Shown here: piece after piece, positions 10,509 through 22,339 of the stretch
How the letters are laid out: each line of letters opens with the position of its first letter
Numbering within the stretch: position 1 is the stretch's first letter
Assembly: GCA_019096065.1 (NCBI GenBank)
Contig: JAGUCH010000007.1
Location: 4,424,501 to 4,488,500, forward strand
Origin: Paracyclopina nana
Lineage: Eukaryota; Arthropoda; Copepoda; Cyclopoida; Cyclopettidae
Direction: 5' to 3'
DNA: 64,000 nucleotides
The notes under the pieces: generated by a model
Told to the model about the DNA's origin: nothing
The model's input: only the letters and a program-made list of their open reading frames with translations
Databases searched by the model: none
Program-made: the position numbers and the translations under genes

Positions 10509-10958
10509 ATGTGCAAGCCAATTATCCACGAGATCTCAGCTGGCCTACCAGAGATCACCAGAAGCTACCGCAAGGTAATGAAGCCGCGATTACCTCGGAA
10601 AATCACGGCCTCGGCCCGAATTAACCTGAATCGGTTCTGGAATGAGCTGGAGGAATTCTACAATCGATACGACGTGAGGACAGAGAAGCCCGTGCTCAAG
10701 CTGCCAGAGTATACCACAGATACCTACGATCATACCAGGGAGTCCGCAGAGAATTGCCTCAATGAGGAAATCGAGGTTGGCCAAACCAAAGTCCTCACTC
10801 GACAAAGAATGGTCTCCGATGATGTTGACGTGGAAATCTCTGACAGTTCGTACGACTCTGAAGACAATGACGAAGTTTTCCTTTGGAACGTCCACGAAAA
10901 GTCGACTTTTGCTCCACCCAGAACCTTGATGGATCTCGTACAAAGGTTGTCCATGTAG
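10509..10958 (+). CDS. divergent HES/E(spl)-derived protein lacking intact basic region, Orange domain and WRPW
   Basis: A single-exon frame of 149 aa from ATG 10509 (context CAAGATG; an earlier in-frame ATG at 10452 would add 19 residues). Residues ~17-45 read YRKVMKPRLPRKITASARIN and then LNRFWNELEEF. This aligns with the bHLH start of the neighbouring HES proteins, [20 protein letters not shown], with the ER..RR basic core lost and two residues inserted before ARIN. Helix 2 is hardly recognisable (LKLPEYTTDTYDHTRESA). An acidic Ser/Asp-rich stretch follows, and the C-terminus is MDLVQRLSM rather than WRPW. DNA binding is therefore unlikely; any role as a modulator of the other bHLH factors is inference. 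The 3' UTR has a K-box, a GY-box and AATAAA (11005-11010), which ties it to E(spl)-complex genes. Descent from a HES gene is supported by the KVMKP..RK..ARIN pattern and location. Confidence 0.7.
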   Translation: MCKPIIHEISAGLPEITRSYRKVMKPRLPRKITASARINLNRFWNELEEFYNRYDVRTEKPVLKLPEYTTDTYDHTRESAENCLNEEIEVGQTKVLTRQRMVSDDVDVEISDSSYDSEDNDEVFLWNVHEKSTFAPPRTLMDLVQRLSM

Positions 10959-10981
10959 AGATGAACTGTTTTATTGTGCAC

Positions 10982-11002
10982 TGTGATATTATTTCGTCTT
11001 CC
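10982..11002 (+). promoter_or_regulatory. 3' UTR K-box (TGTGATA) and GY-box (GTCTTCC)
   Basis: TGTGATA at 10982-10988 and GTCTTCC at 10996-11002, 24-44 bp after the stop codon at 10958 and just before AATAAA. In Drosophila E(spl) and Bearded genes these boxes are target sites of the miR-2/miR-11 family and of miR-7 respectively. Seeing both in one 21-bp stretch is unlikely by chance. Confidence 0.65.
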
Positions 11003-11010
11003 AAATAAAA

Positions 11011-14000
11011 AATACGAACGAAAATCGTGACTAAAATGCTTTATTGCACCAATTTTAGCTTAAGCAGGATTGATCTCATTTTTGAAAGGTTAAAAAGGTT
11101 CGCGTACATTTTTGAGGCTTTTCCAGCCATAAAAAGCTCAGAGCAATTTTCTCCCAAATTAGCAGATGATTTTCTTTTGTGAAAGTACACAGGGGTCAGC
11201 CAGATGAGCGATTTTGTGAGAAAGGTCATTTGATCTTGAAATTTGTGCGCATGCGCGCGCGAGGGGAGACGCGAAGAAAGTGAAGACGCCAAATAAGCTC
11301 GAATTACGCACACAACGCACAATATGTGGTATATACTCGAACACGTGCACAACTCTGATGCTTCTTTTTCTTCCCACGTTCACGACCAGAGCAGCTTTAT
11401 TATCCCCATGAATTTTAAAGCTTCAAAAAGAGGGGAAAAGCACGCAGGGATGGAAAAATCAAACGAGCTTTCCAGACTCTCGTGGGCTAAAAATAGGGAA
11501 GCCCGAAATCACAGCCATGAAACGGGGCTATTTCCATCACTTTTGTGCTGCTGCTCAGTGATTTTCAGCACTACCAACCTCCAAACAGACAACTGTGATT
11601 GATGTGCAGAGCGTAAATAATTATTGATTTTTCGCAGGATATTCTCCCTATTTTGGTCGCCATTTAATGGCAGGGTTTGCAGCAGCAGCAAAAGTCGTTG
11701 CTCTTTTGCTATTTTTACTCTCTACATGCTCCATGGCAAAACATGTCAAAATCCAAAGAAAAGCAGATTTTTTGCCCGAAAGGAATTTTGAAGTTTAGCA
11801 AGCAGGTGGTGTTTTTTGAGGAGTTGCTTTTGTTTTTCCCATTCTTTTCTTCGAGGAACAATAATGCCCAAGAATTCAAGTATTGACCACCTGTTTTGCA
11901 TGCATTTTGAGCAGCCGCGGAAAAAAATTGAAATTACCACAAAATGGGGGCTACTTAACATTCCTGGCTGCAAACAATACTGGATTTTTGACGATATAAA
12001 AAAACACAACTTCCTCGCTATGCGAATCTTGGCTTGATTAGTTTCGGCTCAACTTCTCTTAAAAAGCAATACATAATAAAATGCTAGTTATATGTATTTT
12101 ACAGCCATGCCAATTACGTGCAGATGAGGCAAAAACACTGGAGCAGTAAAATAAATAACAACAGGAGTCGCGTGAGTTTTTGCGCTCATTTTACAGTCAA
12201 CATTTGTCCTTGTGAATAGCAGAAGCATGGCAACTTATCTTTACTCTTCAGATTAGATACAGATTATTTTACAAGAAAAAACACGCCTAGTTGTGTAACG
12301 AGTTTGACAAAAATCACCCCACCTTAAAAATAGTCAATGAAAACCGAGAAGCGAAACACGTGGACAATAAAAGTTTGTGTTTGCTGTGAAATCCAAGATT
12401 GGACAATTTTCAATTTTGGCGGCATCGTTTGACCCATTACGCGTCCATTCTCGAACTTGTCACACACCCATTTCTTCTTTGTTGCCAGAGTCAAAAAGTG
12501 AAATGAGCAGCAGAGCTTTTCATTGTATATTTTCAGGGAGAAAACTGTGCCAAAAAAGCAATAATGAGGGGATGAAAATAATTTTTTCCTTACAATACGT
12601 GGTGACCACTTGAAGCTCGGTGTATTTCTTTGCTGAGGGCAAAATTGCTCAATAATGATTCCTTTTCCATTTCAGTAGTATGACAACAGAAGAAGGAACG
12701 TCGGAGATTGTATCGCAAAGAATTCTCGAAGAAAAAAGTCTATTTTTGAAAGGAAACGCGCGCAATCGATGGCAGATTGGCCCATAGCTATATGAAATAT
12801 GTTATACACACCATGAGCCAAAATTGAGCTTTATGCAGGAAAAAAGTAAGTCCTGTGTGATTTCGGATCGTCAGATTAATCGCATTTTTAATCTGAGTAA
12901 TTATGGCTCAAAATGCGAGAGATTGACTATTGAGCAGCAGGTACTTGGTATATCAGCGCGTTGAAATCTCCGAACTTAATCTTCGCGTCGTCGGAACGAC
13001 GAGAGGACGCAACAACAAAAAAATCATCTCAAAGAGCGGATCGATCTATAGCCCTCATTATAACAAAGATTCTTATCGAGGGGGCTTAAGCTTTCCCCAT
13101 TCAATATGGGCTACTGCTATAGACTGCTGGGTTTTCCGTCGGGAGCTCAATTAAGGATCATTATTGTTGCACAAGAAGCTATTCAAATATGGCTATTTCT
13201 GGCAGCAGAAAGGATCAAGTCGAGCATCAACAAACATCAAAGGAAGTTTGATGAATCACACTGAATAAACTTGGGGTTTAATGGACATAAAAGAACGGCC
13301 AGGATGAATGGACAAACCTTATATAGGTTTGAAAAAACTATATACTGTATAACTGTAAAAATGGACACCTTGACCAATCCAATTTTCAATTATATGCAGA
13401 GAGATGCTAAAAATAGCAGAAGGTAACAACAGGTCCACAACGGCCGTAAATCTGGCGGTAAATAAAGTTTGAAGTAAACAATTATTTGACCCTACTAGCT
13501 GCTGCTCAAAATTGTTTGTGAGTTTGGGTCTCACATTAACTCAACAAAGATTTTCAGCAGCTTTGGGGCACAATCAATTTGGTCAGAGGATTTAGGCGAA
13601 ATCTCACAGCAGCCATTACAAGACTTGAGATCAACAACCTGAAATTGCTTTTACCATGGCGAAGAAACCATTAATTCAAACCACAAAAGTAGCGATGGAA
13701 AAACCATTGAAATTGATGCTTTGTTGTGACACACAAGCTCGAAGCCTTAAATTGCGCGGTGTGGCGACGCAAACAAGTAATGTCAACTGATCGAAATTGG
13801 CCTCGGCGAAAAGTAAACAAACACCCTAACAGCGAAGCGTTGCTGCGTTAGTCGTCAAAATAGCAAGGTTTTCGTGCCTTTTTTCGCCTGGTTTTTTTCC
13901 AGGCTGCAAATGGCGAAGAATTTCTTTTTGCAGGAGCCAAATTGCCACAATCAAATCGGGGAGTTGTTGCAGTGACGGAGGTCTCTCCCAAATTCCACCT

Positions 14001-16160
14001 ATTGAACCTTTTCACAAGAAAAACCCCTTTTGGATTCCCGAGACCTTTTGAGCTGAAGAAGTTAAGGGTCAAGACAAGAGACCACCAAGGTTCTCATCAT
14101 TAAAGCTTTGTGTGTTGTTATTGCTATGCAGCACAGAGTCAAATTCCTGTTCCCAAGGTTGTCAAGACAAGGCGGAGTTTGGGGTCAAAAAAGCAAGCTG
14201 CTTCCAAACATCAATGACTTGGCAAAATTGCCGTGACAGGCGGATTTTTGATGAAATCAATCCCTTTGTGCTGCTATAACAGATCAACAGTATCAAACGT
14301 ACAGACCTATCAATTTACTATTTTTGATGGATGAGCATCTGTAGTAGCATGTAGAATTGAACATGGCAAATAATTTACTACACATGCAGAAGACGTTTCT
14401 CCAACGATCTCGTCTGAGCTCGGGATTATTTGAAACAAAAAGGCCATAAAAGTATTATAAGCTGCTGTTTTCGTTGTTGTTACTGCCGCTGTTGCTGTAG
14501 TTAAATGCTTAGCAGCATCAACACAACTGCTCACGCAGGGATTACGACTTCTCACGCTTTTCAGACAGATTTTGAGATAAGCATTATAAAAGCACCAGCA
14601 ACTGTGAAAATAAACACACCACCCAAAAAGGAAAAAAAAATCATCTAGGCAGAAGTCCTACCCCAAGAAAAAAATCTCTTTAGAATTTTGAATACTATTT
14701 ACTGGCTTACTCTGGAGGTTGGACTTTTCCTTTTTTCCCCTCTTGAACCTCATTTAACTTGAGTAGTAAATTTTGGGCCAAATTGAAAAAAGTCAGTATA
14801 TGGTGGTTTTTCATTCATACTCCTGAACCAGGATGATTTGTAACGCCCCAGAAGAGGCTTTGATTCTAATTTGACACAGAAATGGAATGTTGTGACCTCA
14901 TTGTGTGCAATTTGACCACCATTATTAGCAGAGCACAGGAAGCTAAATGGTAGCAGCAGCAGCCACTCTCTTGTGTCAAAAGGATCTTCAGGAATTTGGG
15001 TCCTTAAATACACAATGCTACTACTTCTTCTTTTTCCTGCTCATTCATTTCCACTTTCATTCAGATGAACTATTTGTGGGCAGCAGCAGCAGCAGCTACC
15101 ATTGAAATGATCTCTTTAGATAAAACTGAGCTCTCTCAAACATTCTGCTACTTTTCATACCACATTTCTCAGTTTGGGGTCAACTATGAAAGAAAGGGGA
15201 TAAAAGCAGGAATGGCTACCATTTGAGAACTTTGCTGAGGAACGCATGCTGAGCTACCAAAATACTAGCTTTAGACACCAAGAATTTGCACGCAAAAAAC
15301 AATGCATGGAGATTAAGTAAAAGTTGCGATCCTTTTGTTTGTGAGGTGCTCATCCAATATTTACCAGATTGAAGCAGTGAATTGTTGTAAAAAGAATCTG
15401 TAACTAATTTGAGCATGAGAAGAAGAAAGTTAAATCCAATATTTTGGCCCAAGTGTGATTTTCTTAAGCTTCATATAACTATCAAACTTAAGAGAAAAGA
15501 AAAACTTCCTTTATTACCAAATGATGTGACAAGCAGGGTTTTATCTAGCGCTCTCACACCAATTTTTTGAGCTAAACCAAAGCTGATCTTAGTTGAATAA
15601 AAAGCTGAATTTAGTCAACCAATCCTTCAGTTTTGGTTTTATTGAAATCTGCTTTGGTTTAACCAAAAGTCGATGTGAGGACAACGCCTTTGCTGCCGAC
15701 ATTTTGGCTCAACATTGGTGTGAATTGCTTATAGGCTAAGAAAAATATCTAACAAATTTTAACAAGCGTCACAATAACATATACCTCTTAATTGCTTTTA
15801 TGATCACAAGATCTTAGTTGAAACAGGCCCCAAAACCGCTCAGCGCGGCGTACGGGTCAAGTAATCAGCTGCGCATCACAACATCAACAAAAGAACATTT
15901 CAATAACATCATCAGCAGCAGCAAAAAAAGGGTACTCAACGCGTGGACATCTCGGATCCGAAATCTACTCGCTGATTTCTAGATGGCTCGTGTTTTTGAC
16001 CCTTTAGGGTCATTATTATGGTGACCGGGCTCAATCACTGTGTTGTCAATAAGCGCCGCGCGCGACTTGGCCATCGCACGAGGTGCGATTAGCACACGTG
16101 CAAAATTGTTGTGTCCTCGGGTGACGCCAGTTGAAACTTTGCCCTCTGAGATCGAGCGTT
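11011..16160. other. large non-coding interval of the E(spl)-type complex
   Basis: No gene recognised; all open frames are short and featureless. It carries Su(H)-type sites TTCCCACG at 11371-11378 and TTCTCACG at 14549-14556, plus CAG runs at 15080-15098. Possible enhancer territory. Confidence 0.45.
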
Positions 16161-16168
16161 GAGTCTCG

Positions 16169-16202
16169 TTCCCACGAACTTTGAGCTTCACCTACCACCT
16201 GC
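16169..16202 (-). promoter_or_regulatory. Su(H) site plus proneural E-box upstream of the Bearded-like gene
   Basis: TTCCCACG (16169-16176, reverse of CGTGGGAA) lies 175 bp before the ATG. CACCTGC (16196-16202, reverse of GCAGGTG) lies 19 bp downstream. The pair is the Su(H)+A code of Notch/proneural target genes in Drosophila. Confidence 0.65.
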
Positions 16203-16287
16203 TCACTTCTCTCACAAACTCTACAGTAGACTACAGGAGAAACGCGAGCGAGAGCGCGCGCGTTAGCAAAACGCGCGCGCTCCTCAC

Positions 16288-16295
16288 TATATAAG
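16288..16295 (+). promoter_or_regulatory. TATA box of the Bearded-like gene
   Basis: TATATAAG lies 56 bp before the ATG, so transcription should start near 16318. Confidence 0.7.
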
Positions 16296-16350
16296 CCCGC
16301 GCCTCTCCAGACTCTCCACTCACTCCATATCCAGACTCCAAAGCTTCAGC

Positions 16351-16665
16351 ATGATCAGCATCAAATCTGTTCCCCGCAAGATTGTCCAGCTCATCAAGGC
16401 CAACATCAAGGCCAAGAAGTTCCTCAAGAAAATGGCGACCGCGTACAGCACTCTGCCAAAGGCCGACAGCCACCAGGAGGAAGAGGACGAGAATGCCATC
16501 AACGAGGCTCTGGAAGCCAGACTCATGGCACTGATTGCCTCGGCACCTCAGCAAAACCTCACCGATCCCTGGATCATCCTCCACCACGAGGAGCAAACAG
16601 CAAACTTGGACTTCCCCAAGTACCAGACGTTCTGCCAAACTGCACAACCCCAAGAAAGCCAGTGA
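16351..16665 (+). CDS. Bearded-family-like small protein
   Basis: Intronless, 104 aa, with TATA box, Su(H) site and E-box upstream and a K-box after the stop. The N-terminus (residues ~5-30, IKSVPRKIVQLIKANIKAKK and on) is a basic amphipathic helix, the hallmark of Bearded proteins, which bind and inhibit the E3 ligase Neuralized. Residues ~50-60 read NAINEALEARL, close to the NxANE(K/R)L motif through which Bearded proteins contact Neuralized. A later TDPW may match the C-terminal DRW motif. In insects Bearded genes sit between E(spl) bHLH genes, exactly as here. The protein is short, acidic in the middle and has no signal peptide. The two motifs, size, lack of introns, location and regulatory sites agree; the exact orthologue cannot be named. 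Confidence 0.65.
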   Translation: MISIKSVPRKIVQLIKANIKAKKFLKKMATAYSTLPKADSHQEEEDENAINEALEARLMALIASAPQQNLTDPWIILHHEEQTANLDFPKYQTFCQTAQPQESQ

Positions 16666-16689
16666 AATCGGGCAGAATCGAACCGCAGC

Positions 16690-16696
16690 TGTGATA
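16690..16696 (+). promoter_or_regulatory. 3' UTR K-box of the Bearded-like gene
   Basis: TGTGATA lies 25 bp after the stop codon and matches the miR-2 family seed (UAUCACA). Confidence 0.6.
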
Positions 16697-16799
16697 CGCA
16701 TCCAAGGGACTTCCAATCGATTTAGAATACTGAAGAAAAGCTATTTATTTCAAAGAACTGATTTTATTATGTTGTCAGACAAATACATCTGAATCTGCT

Positions 16800-19700
16800 T
16801 ACACGAATCCTTTTTGAGTCAATCCTATTAATTATTTAAGTGGAAAAGCTTCCAGTTTTCCGTTGCGTCTCTTTCCAATGCTTATAGAAGCATTTTTGAG
16901 AGATAAGGCGAGAATGCTGCCACAAAAATGCGATGCAGCCGAGAAGATAACGCTTTCGTTCTCAGGCTTGTCAATCGACTCCTGTAATCTAATGAGAAGA
17001 CAAATTGACCCAATATTGACATTCATTAATCTCAGCATATGCCCAGAAATTGGGCTTACCCAAGAACTAAAATGTACTAAAATCATTTTTAACAAGGACT
17101 CCCTTGCGTTTGACAATAAGAAGGGATTTCAATTGTAAGTGGGCAAAATCCACGGAAAAAAATTGTTTTTGCACAGCCATTCAAATTGGCTGTTATTGTA
17201 ATTGTGGTTTTAGCTCGTGTTGACCGCAAGCCAGCGCAGCAGTTTTGGTCGTTTTCTCGGGGCGGCAAAAAGGTCACTCGACAAAGCTGTTATTTGGCTA
17301 AAACCCTTTTTTTGCCGAAAATCAATCAAGGCGTGGCCCCACCCCAAAACATAATACTATAATGCAAAATTCAAATTTGCCCGTTAGATTATGGAGCCTC
17401 ACTGCGATTTCCCATTACGACCACGTGGATTTGGTGACAATCTCAGCACGAGCTCAGTCTCCTTTGTTCCACTTTTAATTTCTCCAACACCTTGCCAATT
17501 TTCTCAGAGCCGAATCACGGGCTCACGCTGAGTGTTGCACTAGTCTGCTCCATAGGAAATAATTCCTCAATTGTTGCTCTGATTGCTAATATACGGAAAG
17601 CTGCATTAGTCACGAGAACGGCAAAATCTAATTGGACAATGTAAGCCAAGGTGAATGGGAGATTATTATGAGTCTGCTCGTCAAGTGTCTGATTGTCCGA
17701 ATTTCGTGCCTGCAATTGCTTGGAAACATTCCTTGGTAATCCCGAGTTGATTTGTTTTGTCCAGACGACGACGCAGTGCACGTGTTTTGTCTCCAACTTT
17801 TCTGGTCAATTGCGTTTTCTGATGCCAGGCTAAGATACTACAATGATAATTGTTGTGCACGTGGTCGGGCTGAGAATAGCCAAGTTTTGCTCGAGGGGAG
17901 CCAAAACTTAATGACAGGAAGTCCAATGATAGTTGGGGTCACCCAAAGGAATGTTTCAATTTCATGCTACCCCAAGAGCAGCAGCACTTTCATAGCAGCC
18001 CAAGCCTCAAAACAAATGGCTTTATGACAGGAATTTATGGCTTGACTCATTTTGTCAAATTCCAGAACAAAACACGCCATCATCAAATTGTATTGTGAAA
18101 AAAAAAAGCTAATGACACTTTCTCAATTTGATGGCGATTTCGGCGTGACACGCAGCACGCTAATCCCAAATAAAAATAAAAGGTGGTAACAAAAACATTA
18201 ATTTGTTATTGTTTACGTTCGATCGGGCCTCATTCTGATCCGCCGCGCAATATAGCTTGTTTACGGCAGCGCGCGTACAAGTTTAGGGCTTCTCTTCTCT
18301 TTTTTTAGGGAGAAAATTAGCCCCAGGAATGCGGTTATTTGATCTTTCTGGTTGATTGCGTGAAGAATTGCGTTTAATTTAGAATTTCCTGGTCATTTTC
18401 ATCAAGAATGTTGTCATCTTATCAGCAGACCGAAATTCTTTAGGGTGGCAGATGTGGTTTGAACACGCAAATTCTTGGGCTTGTGAAAACAAATGAAACG
18501 CGGCGCTGCTGTTGCTATTATTACTCAGGAATTTGAGCAATTTTACAAGCACAGGTGACAACATTAGTAGGGCAGTGAAAAGAATTTACCTATTGTTGCA
18601 ATTTGTGCTTGCGCTACCATTTGCGCCAGGTTTCCATAGATGTTTGAAGGCTTACAAATTGCTCAGCTCTAATCTGATCTTCATTAAATTTCATGATCGA
18701 TTTCAGTCTCTAAGAGGCTGGTTACCTCAAAAATATAACCGATGTCATCTCTCAGCTGAGCAAGCCAGTTTTGCTGCAGTGAGCCAACTTGCTATATTAG
18801 TTCGGCCTAATCTTGGCAGATCTTGAGCCCAACGTGCGCGTGACTGCAAAAAGTGTGCACCCAATTTGCTGAAATGTCTTGTCCACGTTGCAAAACACAA
18901 GAACCATCATGCGATGATTAGCAGTCGGTCTATTTATTGACAAAACTCGCGCGGGGAATTATGCTTCCATTAGTTCAAATCTGTCCACTTTTCCCGTGAG
19001 AATGGCTGGCAGGTGCCACTCGATTTCAGCTAAATAAAAATTGTTGAGTTCAACCGCAGGAGTAAACACTGTTTAAAAGCATTGTGCCCACCTCGATGGG
19101 AACGGAAGACGAAGGAATTTTGCGTCACATCTGCTCCAATCTCTCAGGACTCAAGAGCCGTCAACAGTTTTGCAGCCATTATCTTTGGCTGCATCTCCAT
19201 AATTGCTATCTAATGCTGATCTTGGCGGTTAGACACCGAAAGTGCTCTTGCAAGATCATTCAACTACCTTTTTTTGCTCATGGCTACTCAAAATGTGTGT
19301 CAAAGGTTGCAGTAAATGCTTCTGATTACAGAATACATTTCACTTAGGTGTATTCTCTAATGCATTTGCTTTAAAATTGGGTTTGAAGGCTGATTTTGAC
19401 TGATCAGCTCAAATTGGTTTTAATTACAATTTCCCACAGATACTACAGCATATTGAATTACTTATGATTTTCCACTCCAGTTCATTTGGAAGCTTCTCTC
19501 CTCTGTTGCTTTGCTTCTCAGCTACGCTATGACGCGGGATGAAACGCCAGTTTTCCAAGTCAATTTTCCCACTAGCCAAGCTTGGAATCATTTCCTGTCC
19601 TGTCTTTGAAATGAGACGCCATCCCTACACATTATACAGTATGCAGTATTGCACCTAATTGCCATATGTCCTGGGGTGAGAGTTTTGAGCAGATGTGAAA

Positions 19701-20953
19701 ATAGCTCGCATTTTCTCGCTGGAGCTACGCGATGGCGCGTGGGAAACCCGTGGAAGAGGATTATGATGATGATTCCCCTGAGAATAAAGAGCTGGCTTTT
19801 CCATATGCTACTTTTACCACCTACAGCACATTATAGGCAAACAGGAACTGGCTGTAAAGTTCAATTTGGATCATCCTCCCCGCCAATAACAAATACACGA
19901 GTCCCAAAATTTCCCAAATTTGATTAGGTCCGGTCCAATCAGGGAAAGTAGAATGCATTGTGATGCTAAAAATATCTTTTAAGCATCTTTTTTGGAATCT
20001 AAGAAAAAACCTTGAAGGGTTGACATGGCACTAAGTAGCTTGTCCGAAAATTTGAATGATTTCGGGCCAGAGTTTTTCGCCCAAAAGCTAAAATGTTAGG
20101 GCAATTTATGGGATTCATTCCAGAAGTGACATGTGCCAAATTGGAGCGTAATTCAAGAAAAGCGTAACCAACTTCTGTTGACGTGGAGGAATTTGAATTT
20201 TGAGCAGTTGCTAAGCAGATGAGTTGCTGTATGATGGCATTTCTATTTAGATGAGAGCATGGCAGCGAAGGCAGATGCGTCTCTCATGGGAGAAAAGTAG
20301 AAGCCAAGCCACATTGTTTGCAGTGCAGCTGCTAATGGACGCGGCGCTAGCTTCGATGGGAAAAAGCCGACGCCATTTTGGAAAAGCGTCGAATTCCAGG
20401 CATAACTCCATTTTCGGGTCCCACGACACGTGCCACACCTGCATAATGCGGTTTTTTGGCAGCAAAAAAACTCGGATTAATACGGCTTCATGTTGATACG
20501 TTCGCGTTTGTATCTTCAAAATATAAGCCTGAGTTTGCGGTGGGATTTACGAGCCGATGCAGCATCGAGGAGGGCGGCAAGTTGGGCCGTGTTGAAAGGA
20601 AAACTCGAGAATTGTGTCAATTTTCTTGTTGTTGACAAATTGATAAAAGTCAAGCCGCCCATATACGCCGATGCAACAAGTGCGACTAGTTGTAATGCTT
20701 TGCTAGCTTAGCTTACCAAGCTGAGCATCTGCGATGCGGCTCGCTTTAACAGGTTGCAATCGAGGTTCAGCAACTTGGAAATTCCTACCAGGAAAGTGAA
20801 TGAAGTCGCCATTTTTGCGGCGTTCATCTAAATCGGCTCATACTCAATCAAATGGATCCGAATTAAAAAGCACAAGCCAAATAGCTCGGAATAATTGGAT
20901 ACGATCCATTAGCTGTGCAAAATTAGTCCAATTTTGACCTTACGAACGTGAAA
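16800..20953. other. non-coding interval
   Basis: No gene recognised. CGTGAGAA at 18995-19002 and CGTGGGAA at 19738-19745 are further Su(H)-type sites. Confidence 0.4.
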
Positions 20954-21140
20954 GGCCGTTCTCATATTGCCGGAAAAAGCTAAGCTAAGGTAAAAACAGC
21001 TAAGCAAACGCTCAACATTTCAAGCAGAGTTTTTTGTGAATGTTGAGCGAAATAACCGATTTTCGTTGCATAATTTTTACCTTAGCTTAGCTAATTTTAC
21101 CTTAGCTTAGCTTTTTCTAAGCTAATATATTAGAACGGCC
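20954..21140. mobile_element. MITE with GGCCGTTCT termini
   Basis: A 187-bp element. The left end GGCCGTTCTCATATT faces the right end AATATATTAGAACGGCC. Most of the element is a hairpin: AAGCTAAGCTAAGGTAAAA on the left returns twice in inverted form on the right, and GCTCAACATT pairs with AATGTTGAGC at the tip. The termini resemble those of the element at 29807-30210. No coding capacity. Confidence 0.7.
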
Positions 21141-21317
21141 TATTGTCGAGCGGGTGAACTTGTCCCACTTTTCATATTGTTTCTCAGCAAAACTCGGCGC
21201 AATTCCGCGCTTTAAACAAAGCAGCTCGAATCTTGGAGCATTCTTATTCAAAAGCGGACCCAAAGCAAAAAAGCGCAATTAATTGCAGCCTTTCACGCGA
21301 GTGCATGGCTGTCGGCT

Positions 21318-21485
21318 TTCTCACGCCTTCTCAATTGATAAGATGCGAGTTACGTGGCATAGTAGTAGCTTTGTTGACCGCTCGCGTCTAATGATGAAGT
21401 AGCATCATGACGTCCATCAGCAGATGATTTGCCGCAGGTGAAACTCGGATTTCTGTGTGAGCTCCTCAAACGCCTCGTTCCCACG
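21318..21485 (-). promoter_or_regulatory. Notch-response module upstream of the intronless HES gene
   Basis: TTCTCACG (21318-21325), GCAGGTG proneural E-box (21434-21440) and TTCCCACG (21478-21485) lie within 170 bp. The last is 179 bp before the ATG. This combination is typical of E(spl) promoters. Confidence 0.65.
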
Positions 21486-21575
21486 ATTCAGACACGAGCT
21501 ACAACGCGGCTACCACCGCATCTACCTATGTAGCCAGACGCGCGCGCGAGCACGCGCTCGCGCGCCCGTGCCACC

Positions 21576-21583
21576 TATAAAAC
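21576..21583 (+). promoter_or_regulatory. TATA box of the intronless HES gene
   Basis: TATAAAAC lies 81 bp before the ATG, just after an unusually CG-rich stretch (21540-21570, alternating CGCG runs). Confidence 0.7.
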
Positions 21584-21663
21584 AGCCGCGGCCACCAGCC
21601 GACCTCACATTCGATCTCCAGATCTCAAACAACCAACATCAACACCAAAATCCAATCACAAAG

Positions 21664-22278
21664 ATGGCACCCATCTACAAGACCCACTACTCTCACAACT
21701 TCGAGCCTCTGGAGGTGGACACCACCGCCCCCATGATCGACGAGGCGCCCATGTCGAGGACCCATCAGTACCGCAAGGTCATGAAGCCCCTGCTCGAGCG
21801 CAAGCGCAGGGCGAGGATCAACAAGTGCTTGGACGACCTCAAGGACCTCATGGTCTTTGCTCTCCAGTCCGAAGGAGAGTCCATCACCAAGCTGGAGAAG
21901 GCCGACGTCCTCGAGTTGACCGTGAGGCATTTGCAGAAGCTCAAGAGGCAGCAGCAGCTCCAGGCTAACCCCAGCCTCGACATGGATCGATACAGGGCCG
22001 GATACACCGCGTGCGCCGCCGAGGTCTCCCGATTCATGGCAGCCGTGCCCGGCGTCAATGTCACCATGGGATCCCACCTCATGGGCCACCTTGGATCCAC
22101 CATCAACGGCCTCGAACAGCAGCACATGATGACCTCATCGAGCGCGCCCATGAGCCCATCTTCCTCATCCGACTGCGGCTACAACTCTGGAAGAGACTCC
22201 AACTCTCCCGTCTCCGTAGGATCGCCCTCACCGGCGCCCCAACAGGCCAAAACCGAGGCTGTCTGGAGGCCATTCTAA
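21664..22278 (+). CDS. Hairy/E(spl)-type bHLH-Orange repressor, intronless, C-terminal WRPF
   Basis: 204 aa from ATG 21664 (AAAGATGG context, downstream of the TATA box; the open frame extends further up without another ATG). The bHLH domain (residues ~37-95) has the HES-type basic region [16 protein letters not shown] with its proline and ends [13 protein letters not shown]. The Orange domain follows (YRAGYTACAAEVSRFMA, ~112-150), then a Ser/Pro-rich linker and the C-terminus VWRPF. HES proteins bind N-box/E-box-B sites as dimers and recruit Groucho through WRPW; WRPF is a conservative variant also found in some family members. Its bHLH is nearly identical to that of the gene at 42.4-43.2 kb, so the two are close paralogues. 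Lack of introns is the rule for E(spl) genes of flies. Expected to be directly activated by Notch/Su(H). Confidence 0.93.
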   Translation: MAPIYKTHYSHNFEPLEVDTTAPMIDEAPMSRTHQYRKVMKPLLERKRRARINKCLDDLKDLMVFALQSEGESITKLEKADVLELTVRHLQKLKRQQQLQANPSLDMDRYRAGYTACAAEVSRFMAAVPGVNVTMGSHLMGHLGSTINGLEQQHMMTSSSAPMSPSSSSDCGYNSGRDSNSPVSVGSPSPAPQQAKTEAVWRPF

Positions 22279-22328
22279 ATGGACCGCAAAGAGTCTTCTT
22301 CCAACCAAATTCTTACTGAGCTGCAGTC

Positions 22329-22335
22329 TGTGATA
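22329..22335 (+). promoter_or_regulatory. 3' UTR K-box of the intronless HES gene
   Basis: TGTGATA lies 51 bp after the stop and matches the miR-2 family seed. A near GY-box (GTCTTCTTCC) lies at about 22292-22302. Confidence 0.6.
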
Positions 22336-22339
22336 CTCG

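Noticed and set aside
21625..22125. 166- and 128-codon frames antisense to the intronless HES gene
   Set aside because: They are shadows of a GC-rich bHLH coding region; the sense strand gives an unmistakable HES protein.
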